Shown in pieces: positions 1-5,403 of a stretch of 5,831 nt of DNA. The stretch is taken from NCBI GenBank assembly GCA_012517755.1, contig JAAYUH010000042.1:1-5831 (forward strand), given 5' to 3'. Origin of the DNA: a bacterium (GTDB lineage: Bacteria > Caldisericota > Caldisericia > B22-G15). Under the pieces are notes generated by a model. It saw only the letters and a program-made list of their open reading frames with translations. It was not told the DNA's origin and did no database searches. Within the stretch, counting starts at the first letter, position 1. Every line of letters starts with the position of its first letter. A program made the position numbers and the translations under genes.

Positions 1-1
1 G

Positions 2-472
2 GGAAAATATCATTTTGATGGTCACAGAAATTGTGGCGTATCAATGAGTCCTGAAGAATCAATAAAAATTAAGAATATATGTCCTAATTGTCATAAACCA
101 ATGACTCTTGGTGTTTTACATAGAGTTTATGACTTGAAAGACAGAGATAAAATAAATAGTGATAATTTTATTCCTTACAAGAGTGTCATTCCCCTTATGG
201 AGATAATATCACAGGCATTAGAAAAAAATGAAAATTCAAAAGTTGTTCAAGATGAGTATTCAAAAATTATTGGTAAATTTGATAATGAATTTAATGTTTT
301 AATATTTTTGCCGATTGATGAAATGAAAGGAAAAATGGATGATAGAATTTTAAAACTAATTAAAAATATGAGAGAGGGTAAAGTAATAACAAAACCTGGG
401 TTTGATGGAGAGTTTGGAAAAATTGAAGTTGTTTTTGAAAAAGAAGAGGAAAAGCCACCCTCTCTTTTTTAA
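2..472 (+). CDS. Endonuclease Q / PHP-family DNA repair nuclease, C-terminal part (5' end outside window)
   Basis: This is the C-terminal 156 residues of a COG1379-type protein. The frame is open to the left edge, so the ATG at 44 is an internal Met and not the start. Seen: a zinc-ribbon-like segment beginning GKYHFDGHRNCGVS, with Cys at window residues 11, 27 and 30 (CPNC), then a GVLHRVYDL block and a closing MREGKV..KPGFDGEFGKI block. I recognise these as characteristic of endonuclease Q and related PHP-domain proteins. Known of the family: EndoQ nicks DNA 5' of deaminated bases (uracil, hypoxanthine) and abasic sites, using an N-terminal PHP metal centre. That centre would lie upstream of this window. 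Family proteins are about 400 residues, so some 60% is missing. Some relatives carry a helicase domain after this region, but this one stops soon after it with an acidic stretch and a terminal PPSLF. The PPSLF tail loosely resembles a sliding-clamp binding motif. The family call is firm; exact substrate is inference. Confidence 0.85.
   Translation, partial: GKYHFDGHRNCGVSMSPEESIKIKNICPNCHKPMTLGVLHRVYDLKDRDKINSDNFIPYKSVIPLMEIISQALEKNENSKVVQDEYSKIIGKFDNEFNVLIFLPIDEMKGKMDDRILKLIKNMREGKVITKPGFDGEFGKIEVVFEKEEEKPPSLF
440..470 (+). terminator. Candidate intrinsic terminator at the end of the endonuclease Q gene, possibly bidirectional
   Basis: An imperfect hairpin overlaps the last codons of the nuclease gene. 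Arm 445-449 (AGAGG) pairs with 459-463 (CCTCT) around a 9-base loop. After one A.C mismatch (444/464), bases 440-443 pair with 465-468 through the start of a T6 run at 465-470 that ends in the TAA stop. On the minus strand the same hairpin is followed by a CTTCTTTTTC stretch, so it could also stop transcription from the convergent ftcD. The short GC-containing stem and long loop make this only a moderate candidate. Confidence 0.4.
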
Positions 473-497
473 TTTTTAATAAATTATCTTGTTTTAA

Positions 498-1400
498 TTA
501 CTCTTCGCCCCATATTTTATATTCAATAACTTTATCCAAATTAAGTTCAGGTAGTTTTATATAAAAAGAAAAAGAATCTAAAACTGCTTTTAAAGGTATA
601 AGACCGACAAGTTCACTTTCTTTAATATATGTTCCATATTTTTCAGCCTCCATTTTTACAATTTCATAAACTCTATATAAAGGTAATTTTTTGAAATTCA
701 GAATATTCATCGAAACCTGTGCGCAATTTTTATCTTCAAGATAAAAACCTCTTGCCTGTAAATACATTAAACCACCCGAGGATTCTCTTATTGATTTTGC
801 AATTTTCTCTGCAATTGAAACATCTGGAGTTGCGAGATTAATATTGTATGCTATCAAAAATTCCCTTACCCCTATAACAGTTGCTCCAGCAGTTGAATGA
901 GGAATGGGATTTCCAATATCTGGATGCCAATTAGGTTCTTTCATCTTCTCCACCAACCCTTCAAATTCTCCTTTTCTTATGTTTGGTAATTTTCTTCTCT
1001 CTTCATTTGCAGCAGAATCAGCATAAAAATAGACAGGAACATTAAGTTCATTCCAGATTCTTTCGCCAAGAAGTTTAACATAATTATTTAACTCATTTTT
1101 TGTAATTCCGCTTATAGGAATTAGAGGTATAACATCAACAGCCCCTATTCTTGGATGCTCTCCTTTATGTTTGTTTAAATCAATAAGTTCGACTGCTTTT
1201 TTTGTAAAATAGAAAAGACCTTCAACAACATCATCTACATTACCTACAATTGTAACAACTGTCCTATTATGACTTTCATCAGAAGATACTTCAAGTATCT
1301 TAATATTTTTAAATTTTTTAAACTCATTAACAATTTCTTCTATAACATCTTTATCTCTTCCTTCACTAATATTAGGGACACTTTCAACAAGTTTTTTCAT
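498..1400 (-). CDS. ftcD: Glutamate formimidoyltransferase (EC 2.1.2.5)
   Basis: A 300-residue cytosolic enzyme that moves the formimino group between N-formimino-L-glutamate and tetrahydrofolate, the step linking histidine breakdown to one-carbon metabolism. Seen: N-terminal SVPNISEGRD, then SHNRTVVT (43-50), then KGEHPRIGAVDV (79-90). His82 falls at the position of the catalytic His82 of the mammalian FTCD transferase domain. A further block, IAYNINLATPD, opens the second subdomain, followed by LEDKNCAQVSMNI and ELVGLIPLKA. Length matches stand-alone bacterial transferases; the cyclodeaminase domain of the fused animal enzyme is absent. The start is fixed by AGGAGG four bases upstream of the ATG. 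The gene converges on the endonuclease Q gene (25-base gap) and diverges from the patatin gene. No other histidine-utilisation or folate gene lies in the window. Family identity is very secure; the pathway role in this organism is inferred. Confidence 0.95.
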   Translation of the reverse strand: MKKLVESVPNISEGRDKDVIEEIVNEFKKFKNIKILEVSSDESHNRTVVTIVGNVDDVVEGLFYFTKKAVELIDLNKHKGEHPRIGAVDVIPLIPISGITKNELNNYVKLLGERIWNELNVPVYFYADSAANEERRKLPNIRKGEFEGLVEKMKEPNWHPDIGNPIPHSTAGATVIGVREFLIAYNINLATPDVSIAEKIAKSIRESSGGLMYLQARGFYLEDKNCAQVSMNILNFKKLPLYRVYEIVKMEAEKYGTYIKESELVGLIPLKAVLDSFSFYIKLPELNLDKVIEYKIWGEE

Positions 1401-1404
1401 ATAT

Positions 1405-1410
1405 CCTCCT
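1405..1410 (-). promoter_or_regulatory. Ribosome binding site of ftcD (AGGAGG)
   Basis: On the minus strand AGGAGG lies four bases (ATAT) before the ATG at 1400. The spacing is slightly short, but the site is a full anti-Shine-Dalgarno match and fixes the start. It contrasts with the divergent patatin gene, which has none. Confidence 0.85.
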
Positions 1411-1413
1411 ATT

Positions 1414-1437
1414 TTTTATCTTATCATATTTTATCTT
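1414..1437. repeat. 9-base direct repeat between divergent promoters
   Basis: TTTTATCTT occurs at 1414-1422 and exactly again at 1429-1437, a 15-base period, in the spacer between ftcD and the patatin gene. It could be a tandem operator half-site, but short AT-rich repeats arise easily by chance in sequence this biased. Confidence 0.25.
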
Positions 1438-1456
1438 GATATACTTTAATTATGAA
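1428..1456 (-). promoter_or_regulatory. Candidate sigma-70-type promoter of ftcD
   Basis: Reading the minus strand, TTCATA (1456-1451, four of six consensus positions) is followed after 17 bases by TAAAAT (1433-1428, five of six). This predicts a transcription start near 1421 and a leader of about 20 bases that contains the AGGAGG site. The -35 element covers the start codon of the divergent patatin gene, and the spacer contains that gene's -10 box. An alternative -10, TATGAT (1428-1423), has no good -35 partner. AT-rich sequence makes chance matches common, hence moderate confidence. Confidence 0.45.
1437..1445 (+). promoter_or_regulatory. Extended -10 promoter of the patatin gene, predicting a leaderless mRNA
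   Basis: TGATATACT is an extended -10 element (TG, one base, TATACT at 1440-1445). Such elements can work without a good -35, and none is evident at the right distance. Six bases (1446-1451) separate the box from the ATG at 1452, so the usual start point seven bases past the box falls on the A of the ATG. There is no Shine-Dalgarno sequence, and an in-frame TGA at 1437-1439 rules out an earlier start. Confidence 0.6.
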
Positions 1457-2306
1457 AGGAATATCATTTTTTAAGAGAAAAATTAATAATGCAGTTGTAC
1501 TTTTAGGAGGTGGTGCAAGAGGTCTTGCACATATAGGATTTTTACAATCCTTAAAAGAAAATAAAATAAAAATAGATTTAATATGTGGGACATCAATGGG
1601 AGGTATTGTTGGAGGATTATATGCTTATGGATATGAGCCAGAAAAACTTCAAGAGATGGTTATGAACTTTGATTATAAATCTTTTATGAGTGGACTAAAA
1701 ATTCCTTTTAATGTAAAAATAAAAAGTATCTTTGAATTATTAATTTTAACATCATATTCAAAGTTAACTAAAAAAGATGAAGAAGACAAAATTGAAAATG
1801 TTTTAAAATCATTAACAAATGAGACAAATATTGAAAATTTAAAAACAAAATTTTTCTGTGTTGCAGCAGATTTGTTAAGTGGAAAAGAGGTTATTTTTGA
1901 TAAAGGACCACTATATAAAGCTTTGAGAGCAACAATGTCTTATCCATTTGTTTTTGAACCAGTTTATTATAATAAAATGCTTCTTGTAGATGGTGGTTTT
2001 TTGGATAATGCTCCAGTTTTAGTCGCAAGAGATTATGGTGCTCAGAAAATTCTTGCAGTTGATATACATATTCCAATAAAAAGAGAAAGCAAGGATAAAC
2101 TTCAAAATGATTTTAATAAATTAAAAAGGATTTTTGCAATGACAACTGAAAAACTTCTTGAGATTAATTTGTCAAAAGCAGATTATGTCTTAAAAATAGA
2201 TGTACAAAGAGATACATTTGATTTTTCTGAACCATCTGAAATAATAAAAATTGGTAAAGATAAAACTGATGAAAAAATTTCAGAGATTAAGAAAATTTTA
2301 TCTTAA
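1452..2306 (+). CDS. Patatin-like phospholipase (RssA/COG1752 type)
   Basis: A 284-residue predicted lipid acyl hydrolase with the Ser-Asp dyad of the patatin family. Seen: a glycine-rich oxyanion loop GGGARGLAHIG (19-29), the nucleophile elbow GTSMGG with Ser48 (46-51), and the catalytic Asp in DGG (180-182), followed by FLDNAPV. The segment ALRATMSYPFVFEPV (157-171) is also typical. There is no signal peptide or membrane segment, so it is probably cytosolic or peripheral to the inner face of the membrane. Length suits the short single-domain subgroup; the outer-membrane POTRA/barrel extensions of PlpD-type relatives are absent. The ATG at 1452 is the only plausible start, because an in-frame TGA precedes it by 15 bases. 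No Shine-Dalgarno lies upstream, and the -10 box predicts leaderless translation. The gene ends inside a palindrome shared with the convergent UPF0182 gene. Substrate (phospholipid, lysophospholipid or other ester) cannot be told from sequence. Confidence 0.92.
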   Translation: MKGISFFKRKINNAVVLLGGGARGLAHIGFLQSLKENKIKIDLICGTSMGGIVGGLYAYGYEPEKLQEMVMNFDYKSFMSGLKIPFNVKIKSIFELLILTSYSKLTKKDEEDKIENVLKSLTNETNIENLKTKFFCVAADLLSGKEVIFDKGPLYKALRATMSYPFVFEPVYYNKMLLVDGGFLDNAPVLVARDYGAQKILAVDIHIPIKRESKDKLQNDFNKLKRIFAMTTEKLLEINLSKADYVLKIDVQRDTFDFSEPSEIIKIGKDKTDEKISEIKKILS

Positions 2307-2333
2307 TTATTAAGGAGAGATTTTCTTAATCTC
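2283..2333. terminator. 51-base palindrome spanning both stop codons: candidate bidirectional terminator
   Basis: Bases 2283-2296 (GAGATTAAGAAAAT) are perfectly inverted at 2320-2333. The pairing continues inward in register (i pairs with 4616-i): 2302-2306 CTTAA pairs with 2310-2314 TTAAG around a three-base loop. In all 20 of 24 positions are Watson-Crick, three are G.T and one is a mismatch. Both stop codons, TAA at 2304-2306 (+) and at 2310-2312 (-), sit at the tip. On the plus-strand RNA the G.T pairs are wobble pairs; on the minus-strand RNA they become A.C mismatches. A T6 run follows on the minus side (complement of the A run near 2270), while the plus side has only ATTTATTAT. The structure is certain as sequence; terminator function is inference. 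Confidence 0.7.
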
Positions 2334-5033
2334 ATTTATTATCTCCTCTATCCTCTCAAGTTCTTTACCTGCTAATGAATAGTTACCTTCACCACTATAT
2401 TTTTTGTAGTTTGATAATGATTCAGAAAGAAGAGATAAAAGTTCATTCAAATTTTTCTCTTCTATCACGATTTTTCCCTTTATCAATTCATTAATTGCAC
2501 TTTGAATATCATCTCCCCATTTAACATTCTCAAGAGAAGCACATACAACTTTTTTCAATTGAGGAATCTTCCCTTGGGTTGCTTGAAGATATATTGGTTC
2601 AACATAAAGAACAGAACTATCGAGAAGTAGAAATATCGTATTACCTCTTATTACTTGTGAACCTTGCTGATTCCATAAACTTAAAGTTTTAGAAATTTCT
2701 GCATCTTGGTCTACTCTTGCTTCAAATTGAAGGGGTCCATATATTAATGTCTCTTTAGAAAATTGATAAACAACAACCTCTCCATATCTTTCTTTATCGC
2801 ATCGACCAATAAAAAGAGCTATAAGATTACTTTTCCCAGTTGGTGTCATTGGTAAAATGTTTACAAACTCTATCTTATCTTCAATTTTCATAAAAATAAA
2901 ATATGGAATTATATCCTGTGTCTGTGTCATATATTTCTCTTTTGCCTTTTCCCATCTGTCTTCCTTATTATAAAATACCTCAACATCTTTCATATGATAA
3001 TCTCTTAATATATATGATTGAATTTCAACAAGGTCATCTGGATATCTTAAATGAGATTTCAAATCATCAGGTATCTCTTCAAAATTCAAAAAAAGAGTTG
3101 GATATATTTTTTTATATACATTTATAACAGGATCATCTTCGTTCATCACATAAAATTTTGTTTCTCCTGTATATGCATTTATTGTACATTTAACAGAATT
3201 TCTAATATAGTTTAATGGAATATCTCCATAACTAATTCTTTCAGAATAAGGAAAATAATTTGAAATTGTAAATGCATCTATTATCCAAATTAAATTTCCT
3301 TTTGAATCTATAACTATATATGGATCAGTTCCATATAGAAGGAAAGGGGCAACTTTCTCTACTCTTTCAAGAACATTTCTATAATATAAAATATTTGTAT
3401 CTTTAGTTAGATATTTAGATAAGAAAACATTTATATCATTAAATTTAACTGAGAAAAAAAATCTTTTTATAAAAGAATCAATTTTAACTCCACTCTCTTC
3501 TTTATATTTTGTAAACACATTTTCATCTCCTTTTGGATAATCGAACTCTTCGGTTAATGTGTCAACAAAAATATAATTATTGGTTAATTCTCCAAAATAT
3601 ATCTCAGGTTTTTCAATTTTTATATCAAATTTTTCATATTTTGGAGGAATGTCTTTAATATATAAATTTGGGAGACCTTCATTTGTTACCTCATTAACTG
3701 GATTCATACAAACTCCATATCCATGCGTAAATTTTAAATGTAAATTGACCCAGCTTTTAGAATCAGAAGTTAATAGATTCTGATCAAGTTCTCTTGCTGA
3801 AAGCATAACTTCTCTTAACTCATTCTCTATTATGTATCTGTCAATATCTACATCATAAAATCTATAATAAGGCCTTATTCCTTGTATCTCTTTATATGTA
3901 TCATTAAGTGCTTTTGTATCCCAAATTCTTACACTATTTATCAACTCTATATTTTTGTTAACACTATCTTCATCAATATTTTTAACTTCAGGTATCTGAA
4001 TGAATTCAAAATTATCAAGGCTATAAGCCATATTTGTATATTTAATATTATATGAGAGAAAATCTTTTTCTCTCTCAAGTTCATTCGGGTTTACAGAAAA
4101 TCTTTGATAAAGACCTGGAACTATAGAATAAAAAATAAAGATTAATATTAAAATTATAGAAATTGGTATATAAAAAACTCTTTTAATCTTAAAATATATT
4201 TTCCCTGTGAAAAACATTAGATAAATCGAGAGAGCAACTAAAAGAAAAATTATCAAAAAATAGACAGGCACCCTAATATGCAAATCTGTATATCCAATTC
4301 CATAAACTGTACCTCTTTTGGTAAAAATCAAATTGTAGATTGAAAGATAGATCTTGAATGCAATTGTTAGAATAAAAATAGAAAAAATTCTGATTATTTT
4401 CTTTCTTATATCTTCATCTGTTACCTTTATAGATAGTGTATATTTCATTCTTATAATGATTAAGAAAAAGATTATTGAGAAAATAAGAAGGAATCCTGTA
4501 AAAGATAACAGAAAATTTGATAAATCATTTAAAAATGGGAATGAAAAAAGATAGAAAGATAAATCTTTGTTGAAAATCTCTGTTTTAATATTGGTGTTAT
4601 ATCTATTTAAAAAAAGTAAAATATTATTATAATCTAAATTTTGAATAATTGTAAAAAATAGGGAAGCAATTAAAATAATTATGAAATAAACTATTTTAAA
4701 TACTCTTCTTTCTTTTTTTCTTTCAGGTGTTTCAAATGGGGTTATAATATAATCAAATTTTGTAAGGAGGTATAAAATTAAGAAAGTTATAATAAAAACA
4801 GATACATATATTGCTAATTTATAGAAAAATCTAATTAAAAAAACATTTTGATAGTTTAAACTTGAAAAAAAATAGTAATCAACAGACAGTGAAGATAATG
4901 AATAAAGAATAATAAAAATAATAATTGGAATAAATATAAATGGAACAATAAAAAACTTGAAAGATTTTTTCTTTATTGATAAAAGTATTAATAAAAATAT
5001 TAAAAAAATTATTAAGAACAGAATAATAGTCAT
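2310..5033 (-). CDS. UPF0182 family integral membrane protein (COG1615)
   Basis: A 907-residue protein of a widespread family without a settled function. Eight hydrophobic segments are visible at about 2-20, 27-48, 72-92, 112-131, 174-194, 213-233, 256-275 and 287-307. Lys/Arg-rich loops at 21-26, 93-113, 195-215 and 278-285 put the even turns in the cytoplasm by the positive-inside rule, so residues from about 308 to the end should be extracytoplasmic. Family blocks seen include NKDLSFYLFSFPFL, GIGYTDLHIRVP (245-256), NELEREKDFL (317 on), RPYYRFYDVDIDRY, THGYGVCMNPVN, EGLPNLYIKDIPP, FPYSERISYG, NYIRNSVK, SLWNQQGSQVIRGN and YVEPIYLQAT. It is full length for the family. The start is supported by AGGAGG six bases upstream. 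The ATG overlaps the stop of the zincin gene by one base (TAATG), indicating translational coupling. The family is certain; transport, envelope or other roles are unproven. Confidence 0.95.
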   Translation of the reverse strand: MTIILFLIIFLIFLLILLSIKKKSFKFFIVPFIFIPIIIFIILYSLSSLSVDYYFFSSLNYQNVFLIRFFYKLAIYVSVFIITFLILYLLTKFDYIITPFETPERKKERRVFKIVYFIIILIASLFFTIIQNLDYNNILLFLNRYNTNIKTEIFNKDLSFYLFSFPFLNDLSNFLLSFTGFLLIFSIIFFLIIIRMKYTLSIKVTDEDIRKKIIRIFSIFILTIAFKIYLSIYNLIFTKRGTVYGIGYTDLHIRVPVYFLIIFLLVALSIYLMFFTGKIYFKIKRVFYIPISIILILIFIFYSIVPGLYQRFSVNPNELEREKDFLSYNIKYTNMAYSLDNFEFIQIPEVKNIDEDSVNKNIELINSVRIWDTKALNDTYKEIQGIRPYYRFYDVDIDRYIIENELREVMLSARELDQNLLTSDSKSWVNLHLKFTHGYGVCMNPVNEVTNEGLPNLYIKDIPPKYEKFDIKIEKPEIYFGELTNNYIFVDTLTEEFDYPKGDENVFTKYKEESGVKIDSFIKRFFFSVKFNDINVFLSKYLTKDTNILYYRNVLERVEKVAPFLLYGTDPYIVIDSKGNLIWIIDAFTISNYFPYSERISYGDIPLNYIRNSVKCTINAYTGETKFYVMNEDDPVINVYKKIYPTLFLNFEEIPDDLKSHLRYPDDLVEIQSYILRDYHMKDVEVFYNKEDRWEKAKEKYMTQTQDIIPYFIFMKIEDKIEFVNILPMTPTGKSNLIALFIGRCDKERYGEVVVYQFSKETLIYGPLQFEARVDQDAEISKTLSLWNQQGSQVIRGNTIFLLLDSSVLYVEPIYLQATQGKIPQLKKVVCASLENVKWGDDIQSAINELIKGKIVIEEKNLNELLSLLSESLSNYKKYSGEGNYSLAGKELERIEEIINEIKKISP

Positions 5034-5368
5034 TAGTAACCTCCTAATTCTCTTAATTTTTCTTCATTATAACCAAGATAGTGACCAATTTCATGCAACA
5101 AAACTTTTCTAATTTTTTCTTCAACTGATATATTTTCTAAAGTTGCGACTTTTTCTATTTCATATTTATATAAAACTATTTTATCTGGAAGAACAAAATT
5201 ATAACCTATGCCTCTTTTCATCAAAGGAATACCCCTATATAATCCGAGAAGATACCCACTATCTCTTTCTTCAACTGTTATTTCAAGATTATTCAGCGAC
5301 TCTTTAATCCATTCAGGTAGACTATCATATATCTCTTCAACCTTTTTGATAAATTCCTGAATTTCCAT
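5033..5368 (-). CDS. Small zincin-like metallopeptidase family protein (Zincin_1/DUF1025 type)
   Basis: A 111-residue predicted minimal metalloprotease. Seen: HEIGHYLGYNEEKLRELG (92-109), with zinc-binding His92 and His96, catalytic Glu93, and a downstream acidic pair at 102-103 that could supply the third ligand. Also seen are LPEWIKESLNNLEITVEE (17-34), LGLYRGIPL (41-49) and LPDKIVLYK (60-68), which match the layout of this small family; members are typically a little over 100 residues. There is no signal peptide or membrane segment, so it should be cytosolic. Physiological substrates of the family are not established, and proteolytic activity is inferred from HExxH. An in-frame TAA six to four bases before the ATG at 5368 excludes a longer protein. 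No Shine-Dalgarno precedes that ATG, and a consensus TATAAT ends six bases upstream of it, suggesting leaderless translation. The stop overlaps the UPF0182 start by one base. Confidence 0.88.
   Translation of the reverse strand: MEIQEFIKKVEEIYDSLPEWIKESLNNLEITVEERDSGYLLGLYRGIPLMKRGIGYNFVLPDKIVLYKYEIEKVATLENISVEEKIRKVLLHEIGHYLGYNEEKLRELGGY
5040..5045 (-). promoter_or_regulatory. Ribosome binding site of the UPF0182 gene inside the zincin gene
   Basis: AGGAGG on the minus strand lies six bases before the ATG at 5033 and codes part of the terminal LGGY of the upstream metallopeptidase. With the TAATG stop/start overlap it marks coupled translation of the two genes. Confidence 0.85.
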
Positions 5369-5374
5369 ATATTA

Positions 5375-5402
5375 ATTATAATTTAATATTAACAATAAAC
5401 AA
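5375..5402 (-). promoter_or_regulatory. Promoter of the zincin-UPF0182 operon, predicting a leaderless mRNA
   Basis: On the minus strand a perfect TATAAT (5380-5375) is preceded, 16 bases upstream, by TTGTTT (5402-5397, three of six -35 positions). Six bases (TAATAT) separate the box from the ATG at 5368, so transcription should begin on or next to the start codon. The element fills the 35-base gap after the DedA gene. No hairpin terminator is visible in that gap, so read-through from dedA may add to expression. Confidence 0.6.
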
Positions 5403-5403
5403 T

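Noticed and set aside
44..472. A complete small gene starting at the ATG at 44
   Set aside because: The frame is open back to base 2 and codes the conserved GKYHFDGHRNCG block, so the true start is upstream of the window.
1891..2076. A 61-residue reading frame on the minus strand
   Set aside because: It lies wholly antisense inside the patatin gene, including its DGG active-site region, and has no recognisable family or ribosome binding site.
2903..3127. A 74-residue reading frame on the plus strand
   Set aside because: It is antisense to the conserved part of UPF0182 and shows no start signal; it is a by-product of the other strand's coding.
3580..3783. A 67-residue reading frame on the plus strand
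   Set aside because: It is antisense to the THGYGV...EGLPNLYIKDIPP region of UPF0182, which is clearly the coding strand.
4354..4554. A 66-residue hydrophobic reading frame on the plus strand
   Set aside because: It is antisense to UPF0182 membrane helices; hydrophobicity on the opposite strand is expected from the AT-rich codons.
5384..5395. A second -35 candidate (TTGTTA) for the zincin promoter
   Set aside because: At 5395-5390 it is only nine bases from TATAAT, far too close to act as its -35 element.
5369..5403. A terminator between dedA and the zincin gene
   Set aside because: The 35 bases hold only A/T-rich promoter-like sequence and no stable inverted repeat followed by a T run.
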